Below, one piece after another: positions 7,989 to 16,481 of a stretch of DNA of 64,000 bases. Both the position numbers and the translations under genes were made by a program. This DNA is from an uncultured Phascolarctobacterium sp. (GTDB lineage Bacteria; Bacillota; Negativicutes; Acidaminococcales; Acidaminococcaceae): NCBI RefSeq assembly GCF_905212365.1, contig NZ_CAJMEH010000001.1, positions 1 through 64,000 of the forward strand, written 5' to 3'. Position 1 is the stretch's first letter. The number at the start of each line of letters is the position of its first letter. The notes beneath the pieces are model-generated. The model was not told where the DNA came from, made no database searches, and saw only the letters and a program-made list of their open reading frames with translations.

Positions 7989-9176
7989 ATGAGTATTTTA
8001 GGAAGTCTGCCTATGCGCCTGCTGCTGGGCGTAATTTTAGGCATGGGCGTGGGCCTGAGCGTGGGCGAAGGCGTTATGCAGGTGATTCTGACGGTCAAAA
8101 GCCTTTTGGGCCAGCTGATAAATTTCTGCGTGCCGCTGATTATCATCGGCTTTATCGCCCCGTCCATCACGCGGCTGGGGCAGCACGCCAGCGTTATGCT
8201 GCGTGTCGCCATCACCATCGCCTACGTTTCTTCCATTGGCGCGGCTTTCTTTTCTACGGCGGCAGGCTATACGCTGATACCCTTTTTGAATATTACGCCG
8301 ACTGTAGACGGTCTCAAGGAGCTGCCCAAGCTGCTCTTTGATTTAAAGATTGCGCCGGTCATGAGCGTCATGAGCGCTTTGGTGCTGTCCGTGCTGATTG
8401 GTCTGGCTGCGGCCTGGACTAAATCTGAAACAATCATCAAATGCCTGGAGGAATTCCAGCAAATCGTTTTGGCCATTGTTACCCGCGTGGTTATCGCTAT
8501 TCTGCCGGTTTTTATCGCCTGCACCTTCTGCGGTCTGGCTTACGAGGGCGCGATTACCAAGCAGCTGCCTGTGTTTCTCATCGTTGTGCTTATCGTTATG
8601 GCGGGGCACTATATTTGGCTGACGCTGCTGTACCTTTTGGCAGGCGCTTACGCTGGGGCTAATCCCATGAACGTGGTCAAGCATTACGGGCCGGCCTATA
8701 TCACCGCCGTGGGCACCATGTCCTCCGCCGCTACGCTGGCCGTAGCGCTGAAATGCGCGCTGAAATCCACCGTGCTGCGCAAAGATTTGGTAAATTTCGG
8801 CATTCCCCTGTTTGCTAACATCCATTTGTGCGGCAGCGTGCTGACCGAAGTGTTCTTCGTTATGGTCGTATCCCAGGTGCTGTACGGCACGCTGCCTACC
8901 GTGGGCACGATGGTGCTGTTCTGCCTGCTGCTGGGCGTTTTCGCTATCGGCGCGCCCGGCGTACCCGGCGGTACGGTAATGGCTTCTTTGGGCTTAATCA
9001 TCAGCGTGCTGGGCTTTGACGCTACCGGCACGGCATTGATGCTGACTATTTTCGCTTTGCAGGACAGCTTCGGCACTGCCTGCAACGTAACCGGCGACGG
9101 CGCGCTGACCTTGATGCTGACCGGCTACGCTAAAAAGCACGGCATCGACGAGGTTAAGGAAGTGGGCCTGCTGTAA
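7989..9176 (+). CDS. dicarboxylate/amino acid:cation symporter (DAACS family)
   Basis: A multi-pass inner-membrane protein of 395 residues in the sodium/proton:dicarboxylate or glutamate/serine symporter family. N-terminal helices start MRLLLGVILGMGVGLSVGEG; a central PLIIIGFIAPSI and the C-terminal hairpin region with GTMSSAATLAVALKCA (the serine-rich re-entrant loop HP1 equivalent) and GAPGVPGGTVMASLG (HP2 equivalent), then DSFGTACNVTGDGAL matching the substrate/sodium-binding NVxGD segment, are all visible. The exact substrate (succinate, fumarate, serine or glutamate) cannot be told from sequence alone. ATG 7989 follows GGAAGTGGGAG. It stands alone between terminators. Confidence 0.88.
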   Translation: MSILGSLPMRLLLGVILGMGVGLSVGEGVMQVILTVKSLLGQLINFCVPLIIIGFIAPSITRLGQHASVMLRVAITIAYVSSIGAAFFSTAAGYTLIPFLNITPTVDGLKELPKLLFDLKIAPVMSVMSALVLSVLIGLAAAWTKSETIIKCLEEFQQIVLAIVTRVVIAILPVFIACTFCGLAYEGAITKQLPVFLIVVLIVMAGHYIWLTLLYLLAGAYAGANPMNVVKHYGPAYITAVGTMSSAATLAVALKCALKSTVLRKDLVNFGIPLFANIHLCGSVLTEVFFVMVVSQVLYGTLPTVGTMVLFCLLLGVFAIGAPGVPGGTVMASLGLIISVLGFDATGTALMLTIFALQDSFGTACNVTGDGALTLMLTGYAKKHGIDEVKEVGLL

Positions 9177-9207
9177 GCGGCGTGTTTGCAAAACAGAATA
9201 AAATTTT

Positions 9208-9247
9208 ACGGCGCATATCCTTGGGTTCAGGGTATGCGCCGTTTTAT
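9208..9247. terminator. Bidirectional terminator between convergent genes
   Basis: Stem ACGGCGCATATCC/GGGTATGCGCCGT (9208-9220 and 9230-9242, one wobble) is flanked by AAAATTTT on the left and TTTTAT on the right, so it can end both the symporter transcript and the minus-strand DUF4127 transcript. Confidence 0.8.
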
Positions 9248-9253
9248 ATGGGT

Positions 9254-10939
9254 TTAATCAGCGATAGGCTTCCTGCCTATCCGCATATCGACGTTTAAAT
9301 CAACTTCAAAAATGCGGTTCCAGGGTAAGCGCGCACCTACGGTCAAATCGCGCAGATAATAGGCGGCGTTTTCCGCTTGAAAAAATGGCGTGCGTCCTAA
9401 ATTACGATGCAGCAGCAGCCAGGCGTCCAGGCTGAGCCGCGCTTGAATACGCGCTTCCACCTGCGGCTTATTTTCCGCAGTCAGGGCCGTAGGCGTAACG
9501 CCGAAGCTTTCCAGATAGGGGCGCAGCTGGGGGTGCAGTAGCTTTTGGTAAAAATAATCTTCCAGAATGCGTTCAGCGGTGAAGCGCAGGTTTTCGGCAT
9601 AAAGGGCGAGCAGTTGCTGTTCGTCGGCATTGGCGCTGCGCAGCCGGCGCAAGCGGCCGCTGACAATTACGGCCTGGGCCAGCGCCGTGCCGGAGGAATT
9701 GCTGAAGGTGTTCCACCCGGCGTAAGCCGCTAAACGGTTGAGCGGCACATCGTTAGCTAAAAGCCGGGGCAGCAGCAATTCTTCCGCGGCAAAATTAGCG
9801 CTGGCGTCGATTAAGGCCACGGGCTTGCCGCTGTGCAGCAGGTTTTGCAAATTTTCTACCTGAGCCGCGCTGGGGCGGCTGTCCTCGTCGCCGCAGTTAA
9901 TATAGCAAGCTATGTCGGCGTCCTGTAAATTATCGATTAGTTGAGCGCCGAGCAGCTGCGCCTGATTGCGCAGAGCGGCGTTGACGCTGACGGCCATATA
10001 GGGCATATATTTAAATTCCGCGGACGGATCGGCGTACTGCAAATAGATTTTGGGCTGCCAGCCGCTGCTTTGCAAATAGCGGCGCGCTACAAGCAGGGCG
10101 GCGATTTCGTCCGCGCCGCAGGTGAGCGTGGCCTGATTTTGCCAGCCGCGCCGCTCGATAAGATTTTCCAAACGCAGCGCGCTGCGGTGGGGCAGGCCCA
10201 GGGGCGAAGCGTCGTCCTGGCCGATGACGACGGCGGGCAGGCCGTTTGGCGATATATCGCCGCAGAGCTTAGCCAGCAGCAGGCTGTTGAAGCTTTGGCT
10301 TTGCTCGTAAAGCTTCAGATATTTTTCTAAAATGGGGGACGGTATCTGCTTTTGATAATCTAAAAGCTGGCGCGTAAAGTAAGGGTCGTTATTGATTTCC
10401 GTCATGTCCAGCAGCTGGGAATAACGCATGAGATGGTATTGGTACCAGCGGTCGGGCAGCAGCTCGTCGCTGACCAGCAGGCGGGGAATAACGCTGAAAA
10501 TTGTCTGCGGGCTTTGGCCGCGGCGCCGGAGCTCTTGCAGTGCGTCGGCCAGCTGCGCTTGTTCCTGTGCGTCGGCGGTGCGCTGCCGCGCTTGCAGCAG
10601 GCCGCCGTGAAGCAAAAGGTCGGCGGAAACAATGCTGTAGGGGTAGGCGGGAGCGTTAGCCTCCAGCCAGGCTAAAAGTTTTTCTTTAGCCTCAGGCTGT
10701 TGGTAGTTGTCAATCAGGGCTTTTGGCGGTACAATTACATCTATAGCGGCTAAGCGGCCCAGCTTTTGCACCATGGGACCGCACACGGGGCGGCTGTCTA
10801 AGGGCAGCAGCAACACGCGGTCGGTCGGCTGCGTTTTTGGCACAGCTAGAGGCGGGGCGGAGGGCAGGCTGAAAAAAGCAAAATAAAAAGCGAGCGCGCA
10901 AAGCGATAAGAATAGGAAAATATTTTTCAGCTTTTTCAT
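9254..10939 (-). CDS. DUF4127 family protein
   Basis: A 561-residue protein whose start after the signal region, RVLLLPLDSRPVCGPMV, and following VPPKALIDNY are typical of the DUF4127 family, whose function is unknown. The first 30 residues (MKKLKNIFLFLSLCALAFYFAFFSL) form a signal peptide or membrane anchor, so the bulk should be outside the cytoplasm. The family motif HGGLLQAR is seen near residue 110 and VIGQDDASPLG near 240. The ATG at 10939 follows AAGGAG on the minus strand and a copy of the recurring promoter element (10971-11000). It is a single-gene unit. No catalytic role can be assigned from what I see. Confidence 0.8.
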   Translation of the reverse strand: MKKLKNIFLFLSLCALAFYFAFFSLPSAPPLAVPKTQPTDRVLLLPLDSRPVCGPMVQKLGRLAAIDVIVPPKALIDNYQQPEAKEKLLAWLEANAPAYPYSIVSADLLLHGGLLQARQRTADAQEQAQLADALQELRRRGQSPQTIFSVIPRLLVSDELLPDRWYQYHLMRYSQLLDMTEINNDPYFTRQLLDYQKQIPSPILEKYLKLYEQSQSFNSLLLAKLCGDISPNGLPAVVIGQDDASPLGLPHRSALRLENLIERRGWQNQATLTCGADEIAALLVARRYLQSSGWQPKIYLQYADPSAEFKYMPYMAVSVNAALRNQAQLLGAQLIDNLQDADIACYINCGDEDSRPSAAQVENLQNLLHSGKPVALIDASANFAAEELLLPRLLANDVPLNRLAAYAGWNTFSNSSGTALAQAVIVSGRLRRLRSANADEQQLLALYAENLRFTAERILEDYFYQKLLHPQLRPYLESFGVTPTALTAENKPQVEARIQARLSLDAWLLLHRNLGRTPFFQAENAAYYLRDLTVGARLPWNRIFEVDLNVDMRIGRKPIAD

Positions 10940-10970
10940 GGCGGCGCTCCTTTCACGAATTATTATGTTA

Positions 10971-11000
10971 ATTATACCATGTTTACCACGGCTCTGGCAG
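10971..11000 (-). promoter_or_regulatory. Recurring promoter element, copy D (before DUF4127 gene)
   Basis: On the minus strand the order is CTGCCA, an 18-base spacer beginning GAGCCGTGGT, then TATAAT (10976-10971). GCGATT lies exactly 16 bases before TGCCAG, as in copies B and C. The predicted start of transcription is about 25 bases before the DUF4127 ATG. Confidence 0.7.
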
Positions 11001-11035
11001 TGCCTGCTGCTTGTTAATCGCTGTGTGCAAACATC

Positions 11036-11113
11036 ATGCCGCGCTTTTTAGAGTGGCTGCAAGGCGAGCAGGGTCAGGAAATTATAGAAAAGATTGGTTA
11101 TGTAAAATTATAG
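11036..11113 (+). pseudogene. Remnant: C-terminal end of an ABC-type substrate-binding protein
   Basis: A 25-codon open stretch ending TAG reads PRFLEWLQGEQGQEIIEKIGYVKL-like sequence in two blocks: a FLEWL..EGQ.I helix and a GYVKL terminus. This matches how phosphate- or tungstate-type binding proteins (PstS/TupA-like) end, where a helix F.W.LS.EGQ.I is followed by GYV.L. Upstream in this frame there is a stop (TAA at about 11014) and no body of the protein, so only the tail of a lost gene appears to remain, directly in front of rsmD. The family assignment is by my recognition of the motif only. Confidence 0.45.
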
Positions 11114-11133
11114 ATTTATTTACGGGAGGAAGT

Positions 11134-11688
11134 ATGCGGATTATTACCGGTCGGGCGCGGGGGCTGTCGCTGACCGTGCCCAAAACTTACGACGTGCGGC
11201 CCACGGCGGACCGCGTTAAGGAATCGCTTTTTAATATTATCGGCAGCAAAATCATCGGCGCGCAGGTGCTGGATTTATTCGCCGGGACGGGCAATTTAGG
11301 TCTGGAAAGCTGGAGCCGCGGCGCAGCGGCCATCACCTTTATCGACGAAAGCAAGGAATCGCTGCGCCTGGTAAAAAGCAATATTGCCAAATGCCGCGCC
11401 GAGGCGGACTGCACGGTTATCAAGGGCAGCGCGCCGCAGGTTGCGGAACGGCTGGCGGCGCAGGGGCAGCGTTTTGATTTTGCCTTTTGCGACCCTCCAT
11501 ATAATAAGGGCTGGGTGCAGCAGATTTTCGCGGCGCTGGAGCGCAGTCCTTTTTTGGCTGCGGGCGGTTATTTGATTGTGGAGCGTTCCGCTCACGACCC
11601 GCTGCCGCCGCTGCCGCCCGGGTGCGAGCTGGTACGCAGCAGCCGTTACGGCGAAACGGAAGTGGATTTTATTTTATGGCAGGGCTGA
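11134..11688 (+). CDS. rsmD: 16S rRNA (guanine(966)-N2)-methyltransferase
   Basis: Methylates G966 of 16S rRNA. The protein starts MRIITGRARGL, the family hallmark, has the SAM-binding segment VLDLFAGTGNLGLESWSRGA near residue 45 and the catalytic DPPY (CDPPYNKGW) near 125. 184 residues is typical. ATG 11134 was chosen because it matches the family N-terminus and follows GGGAGG at 11124; the longer open frame upstream runs through a pseudogene tail. rsmD-coaD is a common Firmicute pairing; here they are separated by 147 bases in which I see no clear terminator. Confidence 0.94.
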   Translation: MRIITGRARGLSLTVPKTYDVRPTADRVKESLFNIIGSKIIGAQVLDLFAGTGNLGLESWSRGAAAITFIDESKESLRLVKSNIAKCRAEADCTVIKGSAPQVAERLAAQGQRFDFAFCDPPYNKGWVQQIFAALERSPFLAAGGYLIVERSAHDPLPPLPPGCELVRSSRYGETEVDFILWQG

Positions 11689-11835
11689 CGGTTTTTCAGA
11701 AGATATTTGCCGAATAGCTTGATAGTTTGTTAAAATAAAAAAGGATATTAGCGATTTGTGTCGAATAGATAAGAGACAAATTAGGTGGCTTTTGGCCTTG
11801 GGCAAGAGCCAGAGATAATGTAGGAGGTCTGGCTT

Positions 11836-12327
11836 ATGCGCAGAGCAGTTTGTCCAGGTAGTTTTGACCCTGTAACTAAAGGGCATATAGATATTTTTGA
11901 AAGAGCGAGCGCTATGTTTGACGAGCTGATTATCAGCGTCTTTCATAATCCCGGTAAGGATAAGGCCATGTTTTCCATGCAGGAGCGAGTGGAAATGCTG
12001 GAGGAGGCGACCAAGCATATTCCTAATGTGCGCGTGACCTGCTTTTCCGGCTTGCTGAACGAGTTTTGCCGCAAGGAGGAGGCTCATTTCATCGTCAGGG
12101 GCCTGCGGGCTTTTACTGATTTTGAATATGAATTTCAGCGGGCGCTGCTGCTGAAAAAAATAGACTGCCGTTTGGAAACGGTGTTTATTATGACTAACGC
12201 TAAATATTCCTTCGTCAGCTCCTCCGGTGTGCGCGAGCTGGCAACCTTTGGCGGGCAGCTGAAAGATTTGGTGCCCGAATGTATTGAAGAACGCGTGCGC
12301 AAGCATGTTTGTGAAAAGTTTGAATGA
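11836..12327 (+). CDS. coaD: phosphopantetheine adenylyltransferase
   Basis: Fourth step of coenzyme A synthesis: adds AMP to 4'-phosphopantetheine. The nucleotidyltransferase motif PGSFDPVTKGHIDI (T.GH) is at residues 7-20, FIVRGLRAFTDFEYE near 85, and the ISSSxVRE-type motif SSSGVRELATFGG near 130. At 163 residues it has the family length. ATG 11836 follows AGGAGG. It is followed nine bases on by a coiled-coil protein and probably cotranscribed with it. Confidence 0.95.
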   Translation: MRRAVCPGSFDPVTKGHIDIFERASAMFDELIISVFHNPGKDKAMFSMQERVEMLEEATKHIPNVRVTCFSGLLNEFCRKEEAHFIVRGLRAFTDFEYEFQRALLLKKIDCRLETVFIMTNAKYSFVSSSGVRELATFGGQLKDLVPECIEERVRKHVCEKFE

Positions 12328-12345
12328 TGTGCGGAGATGACGGAA

Positions 12346-12942
12346 ATGATTGAACGCAATAATACTAACGTAGCTTTGGACAGACTCTTTGAAGAACTGT
12401 ATAATATGATTGCAGAAGCTAAGAGCGTGCCTTTTACGGAGAAAATTCTGCTGGATGAAAGCGATTTGGCTAATCTAATCGAGGATTTAAAAGAGGCGAT
12501 TCCTCGCGAGATAAAAAGCGCTACCCAGGTGCTAGAGGAGCAGAAAAGTATTGTCAACAGGGCTTACGCCGACGCCGACCGTATCGTGCAGCAGGCTAAG
12601 GACGAGGCTGCGCGTATCGTAGCCGCCGCTCAGGCTGAAGCCGACGCCAAGATTCAGCAGGAGGAAATCGTTAAGCAGGCTAACGCTGTGGCTGAAGAAA
12701 TCAAAAACAACGCGCTGCGCTATCAGGAGGAGACCAAGGCTGCCGCCGACGATTACGCGCTGCGGGTGAAGCACGATTCCCTGCAATATGCAGACGATAT
12801 GCTGGCTTATTTGGGCGAAAATTTACAGAGCGCTTTGCAGGGCATGGCCGATAACCGCGAAAACATCAGCAACGAGATGCGTAACGTGCTGAACGGGCAG
12901 CTTGAAGAGCCGCAGCAGGAAGAACCTGAGGAAGAAGAATAA
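12346..12942 (+). CDS. Coiled-coil protein, ATP synthase subunit B/E-like or DivIVA-like
   Basis: A soluble, very hydrophilic protein of 198 residues. The middle (about 55-150) is rich in Ala, Glu, Gln and Lys with heptad spacing (DADRIVQQAKDEAARIV, QAEADAKIQQEEIVKQA), suggesting a long coiled coil; the end is a run of Glu/Pro-Glu residues. Genes of this kind are often found after coaD in Firmicutes and are annotated as ATPase-like; a resemblance to the DivIVA-like septal proteins is possible but unproven. An ATG at 12337 abuts the GGAG, so ATG 12346, nine bases downstream of it, is the better start. Confidence 0.7.
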   Translation: MIERNNTNVALDRLFEELYNMIAEAKSVPFTEKILLDESDLANLIEDLKEAIPREIKSATQVLEEQKSIVNRAYADADRIVQQAKDEAARIVAAAQAEADAKIQQEEIVKQANAVAEEIKNNALRYQEETKAAADDYALRVKHDSLQYADDMLAYLGENLQSALQGMADNRENISNEMRNVLNGQLEEPQQEEPEEEE

Positions 12943-12974
12943 AAGTAAAATTGGTTTGTCTAAAATAAAAACAT

Positions 12975-13025
12975 GGGGCGACCGCAGTGAACGATTTATT
13001 TTCGTTAATGCGGCCGCCCTTTTTT
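12975..13025. terminator. Bidirectional terminator after the coaD unit
   Basis: Stem GGGGCGACCGCA / TGCGGCCGCCCT (12976-12986 and 13009-13020, one mismatch) with an inner AACGA/TCGTT helix is followed by TTTTT, and by A-rich sequence on the other side, serving both the plus gene and the convergent TSUP gene. Confidence 0.75.
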
Positions 13026-13070
13026 ATACGGATTTATCTGTTTTTTTAAATTTTTTAAGCGGAGGTTTTC

Positions 13071-13829
13071 TTAGTGCTTAAATAATAAGAGCAGTCCGCC
13101 GATGGTCGGCATACAGATGACGATATAGCGCAGCGTATTTGGCGAGGCCATGCGCGTAAGCTTAGCGCCGCCGTAAGCGCCGAGGGCGAGCCCTCCCAGC
13201 GTCTGCAGAAAGATAAATAAATCTAGATGGCCGTTGAATAAATAGCTCAGGCCGCCAGCGACGGAAATGGGCAGAATGATGAGCATGGTAGTGCCGATGG
13301 CGTGGTACAGCGACAGTCCGAAAAACAGCATCAGGCTGATTTGGATAAAGGCCGTCGCGCCGATGCCGAACGCTCCCGATAAAAAGCCCGTTATCAAACC
13401 GATGGACAGGCTGTAATAATAAAAGCGCGCGCCCTGCGCCGTGGAAGCGTGGCGCTGAATGAAGCTGTCCAGCATTTCTTTGCGGAACAGAATAATGTAA
13501 ACCAGACCGGAAGATAAAAGCAGCATACTCGCCGTAGCGCAAGCCAAAATATTTGCAGGCAGAACGTCGCTGACTTGCGCGCCGCAAGTCGCGCCCAGCA
13601 TACCTGCAATGCCGGTGGTAATGCCTATTTTGATAATGACATCGCCTTCGCGGAAGTGACTGATGGCGCCGGACAGCATAGTGAAGCACATGGCGGATAG
13701 CGACACGCCCAGCGCGGTGTGGATGGGGATGCCGAAGCCGACGGTTAAAAGCGTAATCGTCAGTCCTGCGCCGCCAGCGCCTGCAAAACCTAAAAGTGCG
13801 CCGAGAAGAATCATTGCTGCAAAAATCAT
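13071..13829 (-). CDS. TSUP family membrane transporter (TauE/SafE-like)
   Basis: An integral membrane protein of about 252 residues with eight predicted helices in two repeats, each starting with a glycine-rich stretch (GALLGFAGAGGAGLTITLL near 14 and GLITGFLSGAFGIGATAFIQ near 150), the pattern of the sulfite/organosulfonate exporter family. Substrates in the family are sulfur or carbon oxyanions, not assignable here. The frame is open from GTG 13847, but ATG 13829 has a purine-rich site (GAAAGAAG) nine bases away and is preferred. It is divergent from the CoA-disulfide reductase gene, which suggests but does not prove a sulfur role. Confidence 0.8.
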   Translation of the reverse strand: MIFAAMILLGALLGFAGAGGAGLTITLLTVGFGIPIHTALGVSLSAMCFTMLSGAISHFREGDVIIKIGITTGIAGMLGATCGAQVSDVLPANILACATASMLLLSSGLVYIILFRKEMLDSFIQRHASTAQGARFYYYSLSIGLITGFLSGAFGIGATAFIQISLMLFFGLSLYHAIGTTMLIILPISVAGGLSYLFNGHLDLFIFLQTLGGLALGAYGGAKLTRMASPNTLRYIVICMPTIGGLLLLFKH

Positions 13830-13863
13830 AAAGCTCGCTTCTTTCACATGATAATTTTACTTT

Positions 13864-13893
13864 ATCATAAAATATTGAATTGCAGCTTGTCAA
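13864..13893 (-). promoter_or_regulatory. Sigma-70-type promoter for the TSUP gene
   Basis: On the minus strand TTGACA (13893-13888) is 18 bases from TATGAT (13869-13864), 35 bases before the preferred start. Confidence 0.6.
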
Positions 13894-14115
13894 GCGAATT
13901 AAAAATATCAGCGTGAGTTGCTCGCGTTAAATTCGTTTTGCTTTTGGGCTTTGCAGCGGCGGACGCCGGGAGAATTTTGCTTGCGCGGCTTTACCTGTTC
14001 ACAGCAAGTTTTATCTTTAAGAGGCTTTAGCAAAAGGTAAAAACGCTTCTGCGTCGAATTATATAAATAAAAGTGAAGCCGGTTAAGGCGGTTTAAGACG
14101 AGGAGCGTGATTTTT

Positions 14116-15813
14116 ATGGCAAAGCGTGTGGTAATTATCGGCGGTGTGGCGACGGGTATGAAAACGGCGTCCCGTTTGCGCCGCCGCGATAAGGATGCGG
14201 AAATTATCGTGCTGGAGCGGGGACCGGAGCTGAGCTACGGCGCCTGCGGCTTTCCGTATTTTATCGGCGGCGAAGTGAAAAGCTTTGACAGCTTCGACCA
14301 TACGCCCCAGGGCGCGAAGCGCGACGCAGAATATTTCCGCAAAGTGAAGGGCGTGGACGCGCGCACGGGCTGCAATGTGACGGCCATCGACCGCGCGCAG
14401 AAATGCGTGACCTATGTGGAAAACGGCGAGAGCAAAACGCTGGCTTACGACGTGCTGGTTCTGGGCACGGGCGCGACGCCGGTAAAATTGCCGCTGCCAA
14501 ATGCGGACGCGGCTGGCATTCACAGCTTTTGGTTCCCCTGGGACGTTAAGGCAGTGGACCGCGAAATTCAAGAGCGCGGCGTGACGGATGCGGTAATTAT
14601 CGGCGCGGGCTTTATCGGTATGGAGCTGGCGGAGGCCTTTGTGCACCGCGGGCTGCGCACCAGCGTTGTGGAAATGCAGGACAGGGTGCTGCCCCAGCTT
14701 TTGGATAAGGAAATGGCGGATTTGCTGCTGAAGCCGCTGCAGAAGGCAGGCTTGAATTTATATTTGGTCGAAAAAACCGTGGGCTTTACGGCGGAGGGCG
14801 GCGTTGTGACCGGCGTGCGGACGGATAAGCGGGAAATTCCCGCGCAGCTGGTTATCGTGGCCGTCGGCGTGCGTCCCAACGTGGAACTGGCGCGGGCGGC
14901 TGGTTTGGAAATCGGCGCGACGGGCTGCATTGCGGTCAACGAATATTTGCAGACCAGCGACCCCTGCATTTATGCAGGCGGCGACTGTGCGGAAAATACC
15001 AACCGCGTCAGCGGCGCGAAAATTTTTGCGCCCATGGGCTCCACGGCCAATAAGCACGGCCGCGTGATTGCAGACAACATCTGCGGCGACGGCATTAAAT
15101 ATCCCGGCGTTTTGGGGACGGGCGTGTGCCGCGTCTTTTCCTGCAATGCGGGCAGCACGGGCCTGAACGAGCGCAGCGCTGCGGCCGCCGGCATAAAATT
15201 TAAGAGCGTCGTGGTTCCGGGATTCGACCGCCTGGGCTATATGCCGGGAGCAGGGCGCTTAATACTTAAGCTGCTGGCGGAAGAAGGAACGGAGCGCTTG
15301 CTGGGCTTGCAGGCCGTGGGAGCTAATGCGGACAAGCGCATCGATACTATGGTTGCGGCGCTGTCCATGGGCGCGACTTTGGAAGACCTAGCTAATTTTG
15401 ATATCGCTTACGCGCCGCCCTTTAACGGGCCCATCGATAATTTAGCGACGGCGGCCAATGTTTTGCACAACAAAATGACGGGGCAGCTGCGCGGCGTCAA
15501 TCCGAAAGATTTTGAAGCGGAGCGCGCTAAGGGCGACTATCTTTTCGTGGATGTGCGCACTCCCGGCGAGGTGGCGGCCAACCGCATCGCGGGGATTCCC
15601 AACCGCGTTAACGTGCCGCTGGACCAGGTGCGGGACTGCGGCGAGCTGTGCCCCAAGGATACGCGCATCATTACCGCTTGCCAAATCGATTTGCGCGGCT
15701 ACGAAGCGGAGGTTATGCTGCGGGCGAAGGGCTATGAAAATGTTCAGAGTCTGGAAGGCGGCATGAGCGGCTGGCCCTACGCAACCGAAAGCGACGCGCA
15801 GCGGCAAAAATAA
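14116..15813 (+). CDS. CoA-disulfide reductase / NADH oxidase-type flavoprotein with rhodanese domain
   Basis: A 565-residue member of the pyridine nucleotide-disulfide oxidoreductase family. The FAD motif VVIIGGVATGMKTASRL is at residues 5-21, the active cysteine at about 44 in YGACGFPYFIG, a second dinucleotide fold at VIIGAGFIGMELAEAF near 160, the FAD end motif YAGGDCAE near 290, and the C-terminal rhodanese domain (about 465-560) with DVRTPGE and the catalytic ACQIDLRG (Cys about 522). This CoADR-Rhd layout is known to reduce CoA disulfide or CoA persulfide and polysulfides. ATG 14116 follows GAGGAG by 11 bases; GTG 14107 is too close to it. Confidence 0.9.
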   Translation: MAKRVVIIGGVATGMKTASRLRRRDKDAEIIVLERGPELSYGACGFPYFIGGEVKSFDSFDHTPQGAKRDAEYFRKVKGVDARTGCNVTAIDRAQKCVTYVENGESKTLAYDVLVLGTGATPVKLPLPNADAAGIHSFWFPWDVKAVDREIQERGVTDAVIIGAGFIGMELAEAFVHRGLRTSVVEMQDRVLPQLLDKEMADLLLKPLQKAGLNLYLVEKTVGFTAEGGVVTGVRTDKREIPAQLVIVAVGVRPNVELARAAGLEIGATGCIAVNEYLQTSDPCIYAGGDCAENTNRVSGAKIFAPMGSTANKHGRVIADNICGDGIKYPGVLGTGVCRVFSCNAGSTGLNERSAAAAGIKFKSVVVPGFDRLGYMPGAGRLILKLLAEEGTERLLGLQAVGANADKRIDTMVAALSMGATLEDLANFDIAYAPPFNGPIDNLATAANVLHNKMTGQLRGVNPKDFEAERAKGDYLFVDVRTPGEVAANRIAGIPNRVNVPLDQVRDCGELCPKDTRIITACQIDLRGYEAEVMLRAKGYENVQSLEGGMSGWPYATESDAQRQK

Positions 15814-15888
15814 AATTTGTTATGCAGGACAAACTGCATAGCGTCTTGGGCGGATTATAAAATATAAATCACAAAGAGGAGGAGAGTT

Positions 15889-16332
15889 ATGAGCGAATTT
15901 AGCGAAAGAATGGGCATGGCGGCAGGCAATAATTTTAAGAGCGGCTTCAATTGCTGCGAGGCGATTGTGGAAACCTTCCGCAAGGAAGCGGGCGTAAATA
16001 TCGACGACAACGCTTTTCGTCTGTGCAGCGGCTTCGGCGGCGGCATCGGACACGCACGCGATTTGTGCGGCGCGCTGGCGGGCTGCACCATGGTTATCAG
16101 CACGCTGGCTGGGCGCAATCACCCCAGCGACAAATCCTTGGGCGAAATTTATCCCTTGACGCTGGAATTTCAGCAGCGCTTTAAAGAAGCCTTCGGCAGC
16201 ACGGCCTGCGGCGATTTGATGCCCTACGAATTCAACACGCGCGACCATTTGAAAAACTGTCTCAAGCTGGTCAACAAAGTAGCGCAGCTTTTGGCTATTT
16301 ATCTGGAAGAAAAGGCGCTGCTTAAAGCGTAA
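15889..16332 (+). CDS. C_GCAxxG_C_C family putative redox protein
   Basis: A 147-residue cysteine-rich protein. It has NCCEA near residue 24, the family core GFGGGIGHARDLCGALAGC near 50-67 and STACGDL near 104, the spaced cysteines that define the C_GCAxxG_C_C family, which is associated with redox functions but has no settled activity. It follows the CoA-disulfide reductase by 75 bases (with a small TATGCAG/CTGCATA hairpin but no T-run), so the two are probably one transcript. Ribosome site GAGGAGGAG is strong. A cofactor-binding or thiol role next to a persulfide reductase is an inference. Confidence 0.8.
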   Translation: MSEFSERMGMAAGNNFKSGFNCCEAIVETFRKEAGVNIDDNAFRLCSGFGGGIGHARDLCGALAGCTMVISTLAGRNHPSDKSLGEIYPLTLEFQQRFKEAFGSTACGDLMPYEFNTRDHLKNCLKLVNKVAQLLAIYLEEKALLKA

Positions 16333-16352
16333 ATATTGTTACAAGAAATTTT

Positions 16353-16404
16353 AATGCACAAGCAGATTTTATGGTTCCGTAATTTTTGCTTGTGCATTGT
16401 TTTG
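16353..16404 (+). terminator. Terminator after the C_GCAxxG_C_C gene
   Basis: A perfect 12-bp stem AATGCACAAGCA/TGCTTGTGCATT (16353-16364 and 16387-16398) with a long loop is followed by GTTTTG. Confidence 0.7.
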
Positions 16405-16425
16405 CGCAGTGCTAAAATATTTAGT

Positions 16426-16443
16426 ACGTTAAAAATATAACGT
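16426..16443. promoter_or_regulatory. Palindrome before the aminotransferase gene
   Basis: ACGTTA-AAAATA-TAACGT is a perfect 6+6 inverted repeat centred about 47 bases before the aminotransferase ATG. It could be an operator; no regulator is known for it here. Confidence 0.3.
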
Positions 16444-16481
16444 CAAGAAATAAAATTACCAATGAAGTGAGGGTGTTGAAC

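Noticed and set aside
11792..11819. Promoter directly before coaD (TTGGCC-16-GATAAT)
   Set aside because: Transcription would start inside the coaD ribosome site, so it is unlikely to serve the gene.
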